A DNA stretch of 64,000 nucleotides, taken from positions 372,001-436,000 of the forward strand of contig NZ_JAFCKS010000004.1 of assembly GCF_018129995.1 (NCBI RefSeq). Reading direction: 5' to 3'. Positions 8,626-16,801 of this stretch are shown here, piece by piece (the first letter of the stretch is position 1; every line of letters starts with the position of its first letter). The notes below the pieces were generated by a model, which was not told the DNA's origin, ran no database searches, and worked only from the letters and a program-made list of their open reading frames with translations. Made by a program: the position numbers and the translations under genes. The DNA is from Bradyrhizobium sp. SZCCT0153. Its GTDB lineage: Bacteria > Pseudomonadota > Alphaproteobacteria > Rhizobiales > Xanthobacteraceae.

Positions 8626-11229
8626 ATGCCTCCGGGTCCAACGATGTCCGCCTCCGATTGTCCCATGACAGAAACTCCGGAAGTGCTGCTGGCTGCGCTC
8701 GAATGCGCCGATGATGGCATCCTCATCGTCGACAGCGCGCATCGCATCACGCATTTCAACGCCGGTGCCGAGCGAATCTGGAAACTCGCGCGCGCCGATG
8801 TGCTCGGCCGCGACGCCGAGCTTCTCGCGCTCAAATGCGTTCAGGCCGAACCGGTTGCGGAATTCCACGACGAGATCAGCCTCGTGCGCCGCGACGGCAG
8901 CCGCATCCGGGCGGCCATCTCGCTTTCATCAATTACCAGTGGTGGCGTGACCCATCACGTCGTGTTCGCACGCGACGTCACCGCGGAGGCCGAACGCCGC
9001 GTCAGAATCGGGCTTCTCCACGCCGTCTCCGACCAGACCAACCGCGCGGTGATGATCACCGACACCGAGCAGAACATCGTCTACGTCAATTCCGCATTCA
9101 CGACGCTGTTCGGCTATACCAGCGAGGAAGCCGAGGGCCGCCGCGCAGGCGGGCTGATCGCCGGCCGCCACACCGATCGCAAGGCCGTCGCGAAGCTCGT
9201 CAAGCGCCTGATGCATGGCGGCCATCGCGGCGAGGTCGAGGCGCTCGCCTATGACAAGGACGGCGAGGAGATCTGGGTCTGCGCCCGCATCGACGCCTTC
9301 CGCGACGGGAAGGGCCGGGTCAAGCACATATTCGCATTGATCGAGGACATCACCGAGACCAAGCAGCTGCGCTCGCTTCAGCAGCTCATCATGAGTTCGC
9401 TTGCCGACGAGGTTCCGATCACCGATATCGCCGGCAGGCTGTGTCGCCGGGTCGAGGAGATCGCGCCCGACGTCGTCTGCTCGCTGCTTCACGTCGATGC
9501 CGCGGGCCTGCTCCATCCGCTCGGCGGCCCGAGCCTGCCCGAGGACTATTCCCGCGCACTGGACGGAATTGCCATCGGCCCCGACGTCGGCTCGTGCGGA
9601 ACCGCGGCCTTTTACGGCGAGCCGGTTCTGGCGACCGATCTGGAGACCGACCCGCGCTGGCAGCCCTACAAGGCGATGCCGCTCGAATTGGGCTTGCGCG
9701 CCTGCTGGTCGACGCCGATCAAGGCCAAGGACGGGCGGGTCATCGCCACCTTCGCCTTCTACTTCCGTGAGCCGCGTGCGCCGAGCAACTGGCACCGGCG
9801 CATCGTCGAGGCCTGCGTCGACCTCGGCGCTTTTGCGATCGAACGCAAGGAGGCGCGCGCCGAGATCGCGCGGCTCGCCTATCACGACATCCTCACCGGC
9901 CTGCCGAACCGCGCGCAGCTGCGGAACCTGATCACCACCGCGATCGACGCCTGTCCGACCGGCAGCCATGTGGCGCTGGCCTTCCTCGACGTCGATCATT
10001 TCAAGGACGTCAACGACACGCTCGGTCACGCCGCCGGCGACGAATTGCTGATCCAGCTCGCGCAGCGCCTGCGCGAACAGATCGGGCCCGAGGACATGCT
10101 GGGGCGGCTCGGCGGCGACGAGTTCGTCATCCTGCTGCCGCAGCGCAACGCCGAGAGTGCGGAGCGCGTCGCGGCCGGGATCACCGACGCGCTGGCCGCG
10201 CCGCTGCGGCTCGGCTCCAGGCAGCTGCAGATGTCGGTGAGCATCGGCGTCAGCCTCTATCCCGATCATGCGACCGACATCGACACCCTGATGCAGCAGG
10301 CGGATGCGGCCATGTACATGGCCAAGCAGGCCGGACGTTCGACCCATCGCCTGTTCAGCGCCGAGATGAACGGACTCACCGAGCAGCGGCTGGCCCTGAT
10401 CGGTGCGTTGCGCCGCGCCATCGCCGAGGGCGCGCTGACCCTCAGCTACCAGCCGCAGATACGCAGCAGCGACGGCGCGATCCACGGCGTCGAGGCGCTG
10501 GCGCGCTGGCACGACGCCGTGCTCGGCGACGTCTCGCCGGCCAAATTCATCCCGCTCGCCGAGGAGTGCGGCCTGATCGAGCAGATCGGCCTGTGGTCGG
10601 TGCGCGAAGCCTGCCGGCAGATGGCGATCTGGCGCCGCGCCGGGCTCAACATTCCCTGCGTGTCGGTGAACCTGTCGCCGATCAATTTCCGCAACGTCAC
10701 GCTGGCCGCGCGGCTCAAGGACATCTTCGCCGAATACGATCTGCCGGCGGATGCGCTGATGCTCGAGATCACCGAAGGCGCGTTCATGCAGGACAGCGTC
10801 GCCGCGCTCGAGACGATGAACGCGATCCGCGAGCTCGGCGTCGGGCTTTCCGTGGACGATTTCGGCACCGGCTATTCGAGCCTCAGCCGGCTTGCGCATT
10901 TGCCGATCCGCGAGCTGAAGATCGACCGCAGCTTCATGCGCGACATCGAGAAGAATGCCGGCGCGCTCGCGATCGCCACCGCGGTGGTGCGGGTCGGACA
11001 GGGCCTCGGCATGACCGTCGTCGCCGAAGGCGTCGAGACCGAGGGCCAGCGCAGGACGCTGGCCGAGCTCGGCTGCGACGTCGTGCAGGGCTTTCTCTAT
11101 GCACCCGCGCTCCCGCCGATCGCGTTCGAGCGCTGGCTGATCGAGCACTGCGCCGAGCAGGCGAGGGCGATGCTGGGGCGGCTTGATGTGGCGCAGGCAG
11201 CTGCGGTTGCGGTGAAGCGGTCGGCCTGA
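8626..11229 (+). CDS. PAS-PAS-GAF-GGDEF-EAL cyclic-di-GMP signalling protein
   Basis: 867 residues if started at ATG 8626; ATG 8644 and 8665 are alternatives and none has a clear ribosome site. No membrane segment is visible, so it is cytoplasmic. Order: PAS at about 15-120, PAS with PAC at about 130-255, GAF at about 260-415, GGDEF domain with GGDEF at 496-500, and EAL domain with EAL at 623-625, NLSPINF, DDFGTGYSS and AEGVET. The ITES Glu motif reads ITEG, which keeps the Glu. The array suggests sensing of a soluble cue (redox, light or small molecule) that controls c-di-GMP synthesis or breakdown. Confidence 0.93.
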   Translation: MPPGPTMSASDCPMTETPEVLLAALECADDGILIVDSAHRITHFNAGAERIWKLARADVLGRDAELLALKCVQAEPVAEFHDEISLVRRDGSRIRAAISLSSITSGGVTHHVVFARDVTAEAERRVRIGLLHAVSDQTNRAVMITDTEQNIVYVNSAFTTLFGYTSEEAEGRRAGGLIAGRHTDRKAVAKLVKRLMHGGHRGEVEALAYDKDGEEIWVCARIDAFRDGKGRVKHIFALIEDITETKQLRSLQQLIMSSLADEVPITDIAGRLCRRVEEIAPDVVCSLLHVDAAGLLHPLGGPSLPEDYSRALDGIAIGPDVGSCGTAAFYGEPVLATDLETDPRWQPYKAMPLELGLRACWSTPIKAKDGRVIATFAFYFREPRAPSNWHRRIVEACVDLGAFAIERKEARAEIARLAYHDILTGLPNRAQLRNLITTAIDACPTGSHVALAFLDVDHFKDVNDTLGHAAGDELLIQLAQRLREQIGPEDMLGRLGGDEFVILLPQRNAESAERVAAGITDALAAPLRLGSRQLQMSVSIGVSLYPDHATDIDTLMQQADAAMYMAKQAGRSTHRLFSAEMNGLTEQRLALIGALRRAIAEGALTLSYQPQIRSSDGAIHGVEALARWHDAVLGDVSPAKFIPLAEECGLIEQIGLWSVREACRQMAIWRRAGLNIPCVSVNLSPINFRNVTLAARLKDIFAEYDLPADALMLEITEGAFMQDSVAALETMNAIRELGVGLSVDDFGTGYSSLSRLAHLPIRELKIDRSFMRDIEKNAGALAIATAVVRVGQGLGMTVVAEGVETEGQRRTLAELGCDVVQGFLYAPALPPIAFERWLIEHCAEQARAMLGRLDVAQAAAVAVKRSA

Positions 11230-11309
11230 TCGCCGAACGGTTCTTTAACTCACAAGCAACAAGTTCTCTTTATCTGTCCACCGGCCGAAGCTGCCCGGCA
11301 GCACTTTCG

Positions 11310-12683
11310 ATGGAACCCATGCCTCACGTCCCCAAGCCGCTCGACAGGATCACACTTGCCGAGTTGCTCGGCGCACTGAGCCACGCGCTCGATCTCTCGG
11401 AGGGGCAGCCGGCCGGGCATTGCGTGCGGTGCAGCCGCATCGGAGTCATGATCGGCAGGGAAATCGGCCTCGGCGAAGACGAACTGGTCGAACTCTATTA
11501 CGCGCTGCTGCTGAAGGATCTCGGCTGCAGCAGCAACGCTGCGCGCATCTGCGAGCTGTATCTGACCGATGATCTCTCCTTCAAACAGGACTTCAAGCTC
11601 ATCGATGGCAGCCTGCCGCAGGCGCTGCGCTTCGTGCTGGGCCATACTGGGCTGAAGGCCGGCCTGGCCGAGCGGTTCCGCGCCATCGTCAACATCTTCC
11701 AGAACGGCGGCGAGATCGCCCGCGAACTGATCGAGACGCGCTGCCATCGCGGCGCCGACATTGCCCGCAAAATGCGCTTCTCCGAACCGGTGGCGGAGGG
11801 CATCAAGAATCTCGATGAGCATTGGGATGGTGGCGGCAAGCCCCTCGGCCTTCGTGAAACGGCGATCCCGATTTACTCGCGCCTAGCATTGTTGGCCCAG
11901 GTGGTCGATGTGTTCTACATCGCGAACGGCCCCGAGGCTGCGCTTCGTGAAGCCCGGAATCGATCGGGCAGCTGGTTCGATCCGCGGCTCGTGGCTGCGC
12001 TTGAGCGCCTCGCGGAGCAGCCTGGATTCTGGGACACGCTCGGCGCTGAGGACCGGCTCGAGGCCCTTCCGCTGCTGCCGCAGCAGGCGAGCGTGCCGGT
12101 CGACGAGGACTATCTGGATGACATCGCGGCCGCTTTCGCCCAGGTGGTCGATTCGAAGAGTCCCTACACCAGTGGTCACAGCGAGCGCGTCACGCTTTTC
12201 ACTGACATGATTGCGGAGCAGCTGGAGTTCAGCGACGAGCGGCGACGCTGGCTCAAGCGTGCCGCGCTGCTGCACGACATCGGCAAGCTCGGCGTCAGCA
12301 ATGCAATCCTCGACAAGCCGGGCAAGCTCGACGATTCCGAATGGGAGGTCATGCGCATGCATTCCGCCCATTCGGAAGCAATCCTGTCGCGCATCAGTGC
12401 GTTCAGCGAGCTCGCACCGATCGCCGGCGCGCACCACGAGCGGCTGGACGGCAAAGGCTATCCGAGCGGCCTTTCGGCAGACCAGATCTGCCTGGAAACC
12501 CGGATCATCACCACCGCGGATATCTTCGATGCGCTGACCGCGGACCGGCCGTATCGCGCTGCGATGCCGGTCACGAAAGCTCTCGCCATCATGTCGGCGA
12601 TGGTCGGCACCCAGCTCGACCCGGACTGCTTTGCGGCTCTTCGCCGGGCCCTCGGACGGGTCGACGAGACGCTGGCGGCCTAG
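11310..12683 (+). CDS. Tandem HD-GYP protein (degenerate first copy, intact second copy)
   Basis: 457 residues. The C-terminal half carries a complete HD-GYP c-di-GMP phosphodiesterase signature: LLHDIGKLG with HD at 322-323 and HHERLDGKGYPSG at 375-387. The N-terminal half looks like a decayed copy: KDLG at 69-72 where HDIGK is expected, and DEHWDGGGKPLGL at 169-181 where HHERxDGxGYP is expected. The decayed half has lost metal ligands and may be regulatory. It follows the PAS-GGDEF-EAL gene in the same direction after 80 bases, so it is probably part of the same signalling circuit. ATG 11319 is an alternative start. Confidence 0.88.
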   Translation: MEPMPHVPKPLDRITLAELLGALSHALDLSEGQPAGHCVRCSRIGVMIGREIGLGEDELVELYYALLLKDLGCSSNAARICELYLTDDLSFKQDFKLIDGSLPQALRFVLGHTGLKAGLAERFRAIVNIFQNGGEIARELIETRCHRGADIARKMRFSEPVAEGIKNLDEHWDGGGKPLGLRETAIPIYSRLALLAQVVDVFYIANGPEAALREARNRSGSWFDPRLVAALERLAEQPGFWDTLGAEDRLEALPLLPQQASVPVDEDYLDDIAAAFAQVVDSKSPYTSGHSERVTLFTDMIAEQLEFSDERRRWLKRAALLHDIGKLGVSNAILDKPGKLDDSEWEVMRMHSAHSEAILSRISAFSELAPIAGAHHERLDGKGYPSGLSADQICLETRIITTADIFDALTADRPYRAAMPVTKALAIMSAMVGTQLDPDCFAALRRALGRVDETLAA

Positions 12684-12700
12684 CGAGCGTTTCGACGCTA

Positions 12701-12730
12701 TCATCTCGCTTGCGCCGTCTGGTGAGATGA
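12701..12730. terminator. Inverted repeat after the HD-GYP gene
   Basis: TCATCTC at 12701-12707 pairs with GAGATGA at 12724-12730 around a 16-base loop, 18 bases after the HD-GYP stop. There is no T-run, so termination is only a possibility. Confidence 0.35.
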
Positions 12731-12817
12731 CACGGGCAACGCGCATTATTTTCGCGGATCGGAACCTCGGGCTTTTCCCCACGTTGTCGGCCGTTCAACG
12801 CAAAACCCGGCACGACC

Positions 12818-13279
12818 ATGAAGAAGATCGCCGCCATCGCAGTCATGCTACTGCTCCCTGCGTTGCCGGCTGCTGCCGGCGCCGAAGGCTGGACCAGCTA
12901 TCGCATTCCCGAGAGTGGCACCAGCGTCGACATTCCCTCGTCCATCTTCACCGAGGAAGCGGCGCGGCCCGACGGATATGGCATGCAGTACCGGACCGGC
13001 GACGGCCGCGCGGACCTCACGGTGCAGGCCGTTCCGAACGACGGCAGCTCGCCGGCCGTTTTCCTGGCCCGCAAGAATCCGCCGTCCGGCATCATCTACA
13101 AGCGCATCACCCCGCGCTTCTTCGTGGTCTCCAGCATCCGGCGCGGCAAGATCTGGTACAATCGCTGCAACTTCGCACCCCGCTACGTGCATTGTGTTCT
13201 GATCAATTATCCGGCCGCGGAGAAGCGGCAGTGGGATGCGATCGTGACCCGTGTCAGCCGCACGCTGAGCGGCGGTTGA
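12818..13279 (+). CDS. Small exported protein of unknown function
   Basis: 153 residues starting at ATG 12818. A Sec-type signal peptide is clear: MKK followed by a hydrophobic run ending in an Ala-rich cleavage area near residues 20-23. The mature part (YRIPESGTSVDIPSSIF, then a strand-rich middle and two Cys residues near the C-terminus) resembles small periplasmic proteins often annotated only as hypothetical in rhizobia. No catalytic motif is visible. It ends close to a minus-strand terminator and is convergent with the following Ser/Gly-rich gene. Function not assigned. Confidence 0.75.
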   Translation: MKKIAAIAVMLLLPALPAAAGAEGWTSYRIPESGTSVDIPSSIFTEEAARPDGYGMQYRTGDGRADLTVQAVPNDGSSPAVFLARKNPPSGIIYKRITPRFFVVSSIRRGKIWYNRCNFAPRYVHCVLINYPAAEKRQWDAIVTRVSRTLSGG

Positions 13280-13290
13280 TCGCTACGACG

Positions 13291-13316
13291 AAAAACTGCC
13301 CGCGGCTTGCGGGCAG
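13291..13316 (-). terminator. Rho-independent terminator for the minus-strand low-complexity gene
   Basis: CTGCCCGC at 13296-13303 and GCGGGCAG at 13309-13316 form a perfect 8-bp stem with a 5-base loop. Read on the minus strand the stem is followed by TTTTT (AAAAA at 13291-13295 on the plus strand). It lies 19 bases past the stop of the gene ending at 13335. Confidence 0.8.
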
Positions 13317-13334
13317 CAGTCTCGCGGGGATGGT

Positions 13335-13763
13335 TCAGCGGACGTCCGTCGAGGTCGTCGACATGGTCGGCTTGGAGCCCGGCTCGTGCGACATGGTCTT
13401 GGTGGTCGACCCGACCTCCTCGCCCGCCTTCACTTTCGTACGCGTGTGGGAGCGGCTGAACGTGCCGCCCTCATGCGCCTGCGCCCGCGCATTGGAGTTG
13501 AGCACCGGACCGTTGCCCTTGTTCATGCTGGTGCCGGACTGCGCCTTGCCGCTGGCGGAAGCGGCACTGCCTCCCGCAGCAATCGACGAACCGGTCTGTC
13601 CGGAGCTCGAAGTCGAGGTGCCACCGGTGCCGAGAGTCGTGGCCGAGGTGCCGCCGGCGGCGGCCGAACCGCCGCTGCCGCCGGTCATGCTGGTCTGCGC
13701 GAAGAGCGGAGAGGCGCCGGCGAGCAGAAGTGCGACCGCCGAAGTCGCGATCAATGTCCTCAT
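13335..13763 (-). CDS. Secreted Ser/Gly/Ala-rich low-complexity protein
   Basis: 142 residues from ATG 13761-13763; longer in-frame readings upstream run into the next gene and lack a signal peptide. MRTLIATSAVALLLAGASPLFA is cut here to its pattern: a short basic start and a hydrophobic core ending in an Ala-x-Ala signal cleavage site. The mature chain is about half Ser, Gly, Thr and Ala (for example ATTLGTGGTSTSSSG), then becomes charged (SRSHTRTKVKAGEE). No enzyme motif. It follows the 117-residue gene by 14 bases, so the two are probably cotranscribed. Function unknown; a surface or matrix role is speculation. Confidence 0.7.
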   Translation of the reverse strand: MRTLIATSAVALLLAGASPLFAQTSMTGGSGGSAAAGGTSATTLGTGGTSTSSSGQTGSSIAAGGSAASASGKAQSGTSMNKGNGPVLNSNARAQAHEGGTFSRSHTRTKVKAGEEVGSTTKTMSHEPGSKPTMSTTSTDVR

Positions 13764-13777
13764 TGTCGAATCCTTTC

Positions 13778-14131
13778 CTATGGTGACGATGTCGAGATCG
13801 TGCAGCCGTTGACTGTGACGGTGCTCGCGCTGGTCGAACCGGGGCCGCCGGCCGTCGAGGACGAGCTCGACACGCTGCCGCCGCCGGCCTGGACGTGCAC
13901 CGACGATCCGCCGGCCGAGCTCGAGCTCGACAGCGAGCCGCTGGATGCGGTCGAGCCGGTTGTCCCTGAGCCCGATGAGCCGAGTGCGGTGACGCTGCCG
14001 TCGGGATGTTTCTCGACCGTGACCCGGCAGGTCTCGCCTGAGGCGGTCTTGCCGGTCTTCTGCATGGTTTCCGCCGCAGCGGCGCTGCCCATCATAGTCA
14101 ACGCTGCGATCGCAACGATTGATCGGTGCAT
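13778..14131 (-). CDS. Secreted Ser-rich small protein with two cysteines
   Basis: 117 residues starting at ATG 14129-14131, with a signal peptide (IVAIAALTMMGSAAAAE). After the cleavage site, SGETCRVTVEKHPDGSVTA looks like a small folded strand pair. The rest is mostly Ser, Gly and Thr, ending in TVTVNGCTISTSS, so two Cys could form a disulfide in the periplasm. It sits between two other low-complexity secreted genes on the same strand. No known family recognised. The long antisense frame across this region is a composition shadow. Confidence 0.68.
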   Translation of the reverse strand: MHRSIVAIAALTMMGSAAAAETMQKTGKTASGETCRVTVEKHPDGSVTALGSSGSGTTGSTASSGSLSSSSSAGGSSVHVQAGGGSVSSSSSTAGGPGSTSASTVTVNGCTISTSSP

Positions 14132-14157
14132 GCGAGTCCTCCTTCAACAAGGGCGAA

Positions 14158-14179
14158 GGAGCGGCATTGCTGCCGCTCC
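14158..14179 (-). terminator. Hairpin between two low-complexity genes
   Basis: GGAGCGGCA at 14158-14166 pairs perfectly with TGCCGCTCC at 14171-14179 around a 4-base loop, 14 bases past the stop of the gene ending at 14193. On the minus strand it is followed by TTCGCCCTTGTTG, only weakly T-rich, so it may attenuate rather than fully stop transcription. Confidence 0.6.
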
Positions 14180-14192
14180 GCCGACCAGGATG

Positions 14193-14627
14193 TCAGTCCT
14201 TGTCCTTCTTCATCTCGTCCTTGTGGTGGCCCTTGCCCTTCTCCATGCCCATGTCACTGGCATGTCCCGCGGACGAGCCGGCCGTTCCCACGGTCGAGCC
14301 GCTCTTGCCACCGCCCGCCGACGAGCCGCCGGTGCCGACGGTCGATGCGGAGTTGGAGCCGGAGCCTGCCGCGGAGCCGCCCGTGCCGACCGACGAACTG
14401 CTGGTGCCGCCGCCGGCCGACGAGCCGCCGGTGCCAAGCGTCGATGCCGAGCCCGAGCCGCTGCCCGAACCAGCCGACGAGCCGCCTGTGCCGACGGTCG
14501 AACTGCTGGTGCCGCCGCCGGCTGACGAGCCGCCTGTGCCGACGGTCGAACTCGACTGCGCCATGGCGAGCGCGGTACCGGCCAGCAGCGCAACTGCGGC
14601 CGCAGACAATTTCAGAATCCTCATCAC
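14193..14627 (-). CDS. Secreted protein with tandem VGTGGSSAGGG-type repeats
   Basis: 144 residues starting at ATG 14625-14627. A signal peptide (LKLSAAAVALLAGTALAMAQ) precedes five or six copies of a 15-22 residue repeat built on S-S-T-V-G-T-G-G-S-S-A-G. The tail is sharply different: MGMEKGKGHHKDEMKKDKD, highly charged with two adjacent His. The repeat is visible in DNA as recurring GCCGACGAGCCGCC blocks on the plus strand. Such Gly/Ser repeats suggest a flexible extracellular or cell-wall-spanning polymer; the acidic/basic tail could bind metal or matrix. These roles are inference. No homologous family recognised. Confidence 0.7.
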   Translation of the reverse strand: MMRILKLSAAAVALLAGTALAMAQSSSTVGTGGSSAGGGTSSSTVGTGGSSAGSGSGSGSASTLGTGGSSAGGGTSSSSVGTGGSAAGSGSNSASTVGTGGSSAGGGKSGSTVGTAGSSAGHASDMGMEKGKGHHKDEMKKDKD

Positions 14628-14806
14628 TGTCTCCTCCGATTATCAAGTTGCCAAACAAGGCGCGGGATAAAGTGGCAGGACGCTGAAACGTTCCTTTGGC
14701 AGGCATGGTGATGTGGACATGCGCAGCACGATCGCGCGCAGAAATTATCAGGGCTGTCTCAGGAACAAATCAAGGTATTCTCAAAGCTTTCCATCGGATC
14801 CGCGTC

Positions 14807-16045
14807 ATGATTGCGCGATCGAACCTATTGAAGCAGAAAGCTCATCAGATGTTGCGATATCGCGCCTGGTACACGACGGGATCCGCGGCCCTCATGCTCG
14901 CGCTCGTCATGGGCACTCTGGTCAACGGTCTTACGGCGTTTTTTGTCGCGATCGAGGCCGCCGAAGGTTGGGGCCGATCTGAAATAGCCGCGATCAACAG
15001 CTTCGGACTTCTCGGCATAGCGGCCGGAAGCGTCGTCATGGGGTTCGTCTCCGATCGTCTCGGCATCAGGCCGATATGTCTGATCGCAGTCACCGTCATG
15101 GGCGCTTGCCTGCTCTTGACGGCCTATGCGCATGCGCCCTGGCAACTCTATGTCATCTTCTTTCTCGCCGGGGCACTGAGTGGAGGCGCGCTCTTCGCTC
15201 CGATTTTCGCGACGGTTGGAAACTGGTTCCCGACCTCGGCGGGCCTCGCAATCGGTATCGCCGCCGCAGGGCAAGCCGTTGGTCAAGGTGGCGTCCCCTT
15301 CCTCTCTGCGTATCTGATAGAGCGCTTCGGCTGGCGCGGCGCGATGATCGCCTTGGGAACGGCCGTTCTCGTGACGCTTCTGCCTTTGGCTGCATTCATG
15401 CGCGACGCGCCCGCGCCCGCTTTTGGAAGCGGCGCAGCGTATGTTCCCCCGATTCGGTCGACCGTCGCCGTTCCCATCCTCAGCGTGGCAGTCTTCCTTT
15501 GCTGCTCCTGTATGGCGGTGCCGCTCATGCACTTGATGCCTCTGATTCAAGGCCTCTGCATTCCCGCGACCGACGCCGGCGGCGTGATGCTTGCCATGCT
15601 TCTTGCCGCAATTGCCGGGCGGATCGCATATGGCAAGCTGTGCGACATGATCGGTCCGCTTTCATCGTGGGCGGTGGCGTCGGCGCTCCAGACGGCTGGA
15701 GTCCTGGCATTCACGCAATTCGTATCCTTTCGCGGGTTCTTGATTTTTTCCATTGTGTACGGGTTCGCTTACGCCGGTGTCATGACAAGCGTGCTGGTCT
15801 CTGCACGGGCTCTAACGCCGCCGGCGCGCCGTGGAGCCCTGATGGGAATCATTCTCGCGTTCGCCTGGATCGGTCATGCATTCGGTGGCTATCAAGGCGC
15901 TGCGATCTTTGACCTGACGGGAAGCTATACGACGGCTTTCGCGATCGGCTCTGCCGCCGGCCTTTTGAACCTGGCTCTTGTGATGACGCTGCTGGTGCTC
16001 TCGCATCGCGGGCGTCTGCCGGCAACTGCAGAAGTGTTGACCTGA
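14807..16045 (+). CDS. MFS transporter
   Basis: 412 residues if started at ATG 14807; ATG 14849 (MLRYRAWYTTG) is an equally good start with a weak AGAAAG upstream. Twelve hydrophobic segments, the motif VSDRLGIRP after TM2, and a symmetrical second half (GKLCDMIGPL) mark it as a major facilitator superfamily carrier. It is a different protein from the OxlT-like carrier at 7173-8486. Codon use is slightly less GC-rich than neighbours. The substrate cannot be predicted. It converges with the TetR gene after a 12-base gap. Confidence 0.87.
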   Translation: MIARSNLLKQKAHQMLRYRAWYTTGSAALMLALVMGTLVNGLTAFFVAIEAAEGWGRSEIAAINSFGLLGIAAGSVVMGFVSDRLGIRPICLIAVTVMGACLLLTAYAHAPWQLYVIFFLAGALSGGALFAPIFATVGNWFPTSAGLAIGIAAAGQAVGQGGVPFLSAYLIERFGWRGAMIALGTAVLVTLLPLAAFMRDAPAPAFGSGAAYVPPIRSTVAVPILSVAVFLCCSCMAVPLMHLMPLIQGLCIPATDAGGVMLAMLLAAIAGRIAYGKLCDMIGPLSSWAVASALQTAGVLAFTQFVSFRGFLIFSIVYGFAYAGVMTSVLVSARALTPPARRGALMGIILAFAWIGHAFGGYQGAAIFDLTGSYTTAFAIGSAAGLLNLALVMTLLVLSHRGRLPATAEVLT

Positions 16046-16057
16046 ACTGCAGCCGCT

Positions 16058-16669
16058 TCACTCCGACGCCAATCCCGTCCTGCGCCGCAAATCCGTGATC
16101 GCGCGCAGAAAGCTGTCGGCCGGCGTCGTCTCCGGATCGATCAGGCGGTGCAGGCGAAAGCCGTCTTCCAGCGCGAGCACGACCGAGGCCATCCAGGGCG
16201 GGTCCAGCGTGTCGCCTCTTGCGCTGCTCTTCAACGTGGCCTCGACGATGTCGGCAACCAGCTTGCGCCGCGCGCGCAGGCGCTTGGCCAGCTCCGGGCG
16301 GCGCTTCTCGGCGCGGGCGACGAACAGGATCATCTCCATGTGCAGCAGCGGCGAGCGGCCGAGCGGATCCTGCTTGCCGCGATCCATCGCCTTCAAAGCC
16401 GCGATGAAGTCGTCGAGATTGCCGTGCCGCGCGAGGATGTCCATGTTGCGCCGGATCGACTGCTCGACATGGTCCTCGAGCATGGCGATGATCAGCTCGT
16501 CCTTGCTCGTGAAGTTCGAATAGAACGCGCCGCGGGTGAAGCCGGCCGCCGCCGCAATCGCCTCGATGCTGGCGCTGCCGATGCCGTCCGCCTCGAACAC
16601 GCGGGCGGCTGCCTCGAACAGTCTGTCGCGCGTATCGTCCCTGGTTGGCCTGGTTCTCACCCTTGACAT
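16058..16669 (-). CDS. TetR/AcrR family transcriptional regulator
   Basis: 203 residues. The N-terminal helix-turn-helix is clear: RDRLFEAAARVFEADGIGSAS, then IAAAAGFTRGAFYSNFTSKDEL, the canonical TetR DNA-binding pattern ending in the F-Y-x-x-F-x-x-K-x-x-L motif. The C-terminal helical part would bind a ligand and set dimer geometry. It is divergent from the cytochrome P450 gene, and a perfect inverted repeat lies between them at 16697-16714, so it most likely represses itself and the P450. The ligand may be a P450 substrate; that is inference. Confidence 0.92.
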   Translation of the reverse strand: MSRVRTRPTRDDTRDRLFEAAARVFEADGIGSASIEAIAAAAGFTRGAFYSNFTSKDELIIAMLEDHVEQSIRRNMDILARHGNLDDFIAALKAMDRGKQDPLGRSPLLHMEMILFVARAEKRRPELAKRLRARRKLVADIVEATLKSSARGDTLDPPWMASVVLALEDGFRLHRLIDPETTPADSFLRAITDLRRRTGLASE

Positions 16670-16696
16670 CGGGGCAGCTTAAGGCAGAATGCAACT

Positions 16697-16714
16697 CGAT
16701 ACAAGAATGTATCG
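16697..16714. promoter_or_regulatory. Candidate TetR operator between TetR and P450 genes
   Basis: CGATACA at 16697-16703 and TGTATCG at 16708-16714 form a perfect 7-bp inverted repeat around AGAA. Size and position, 28 bases from the TetR start and 88 from the P450 start, fit a TetR-family operator controlling both genes. Confidence 0.7.
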
Positions 16715-16801
16715 GATTGATAATTGAGTTCAAGGGATGGTTACGCCGTGCACTTGGGCAGCCGGCGTATCGTGTCATGCGGCAACCGACGTGAGGTCAC
16801 C

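Noticed and set aside
8929..11148. A 739-residue open frame antisense to the PAS-GGDEF-EAL gene
   Set aside because: The composition is a mirror of the sense strand, with no domains, and the sense frame has multiple conserved domains.
13386..14525. A long plus-strand frame over the secreted low-complexity genes
   Set aside because: The minus strand has signal peptides, ribosome spacing and terminator hairpins for three separate genes. The plus frame is the Pro/Val/Arg-rich shadow of Ser/Gly repeats.
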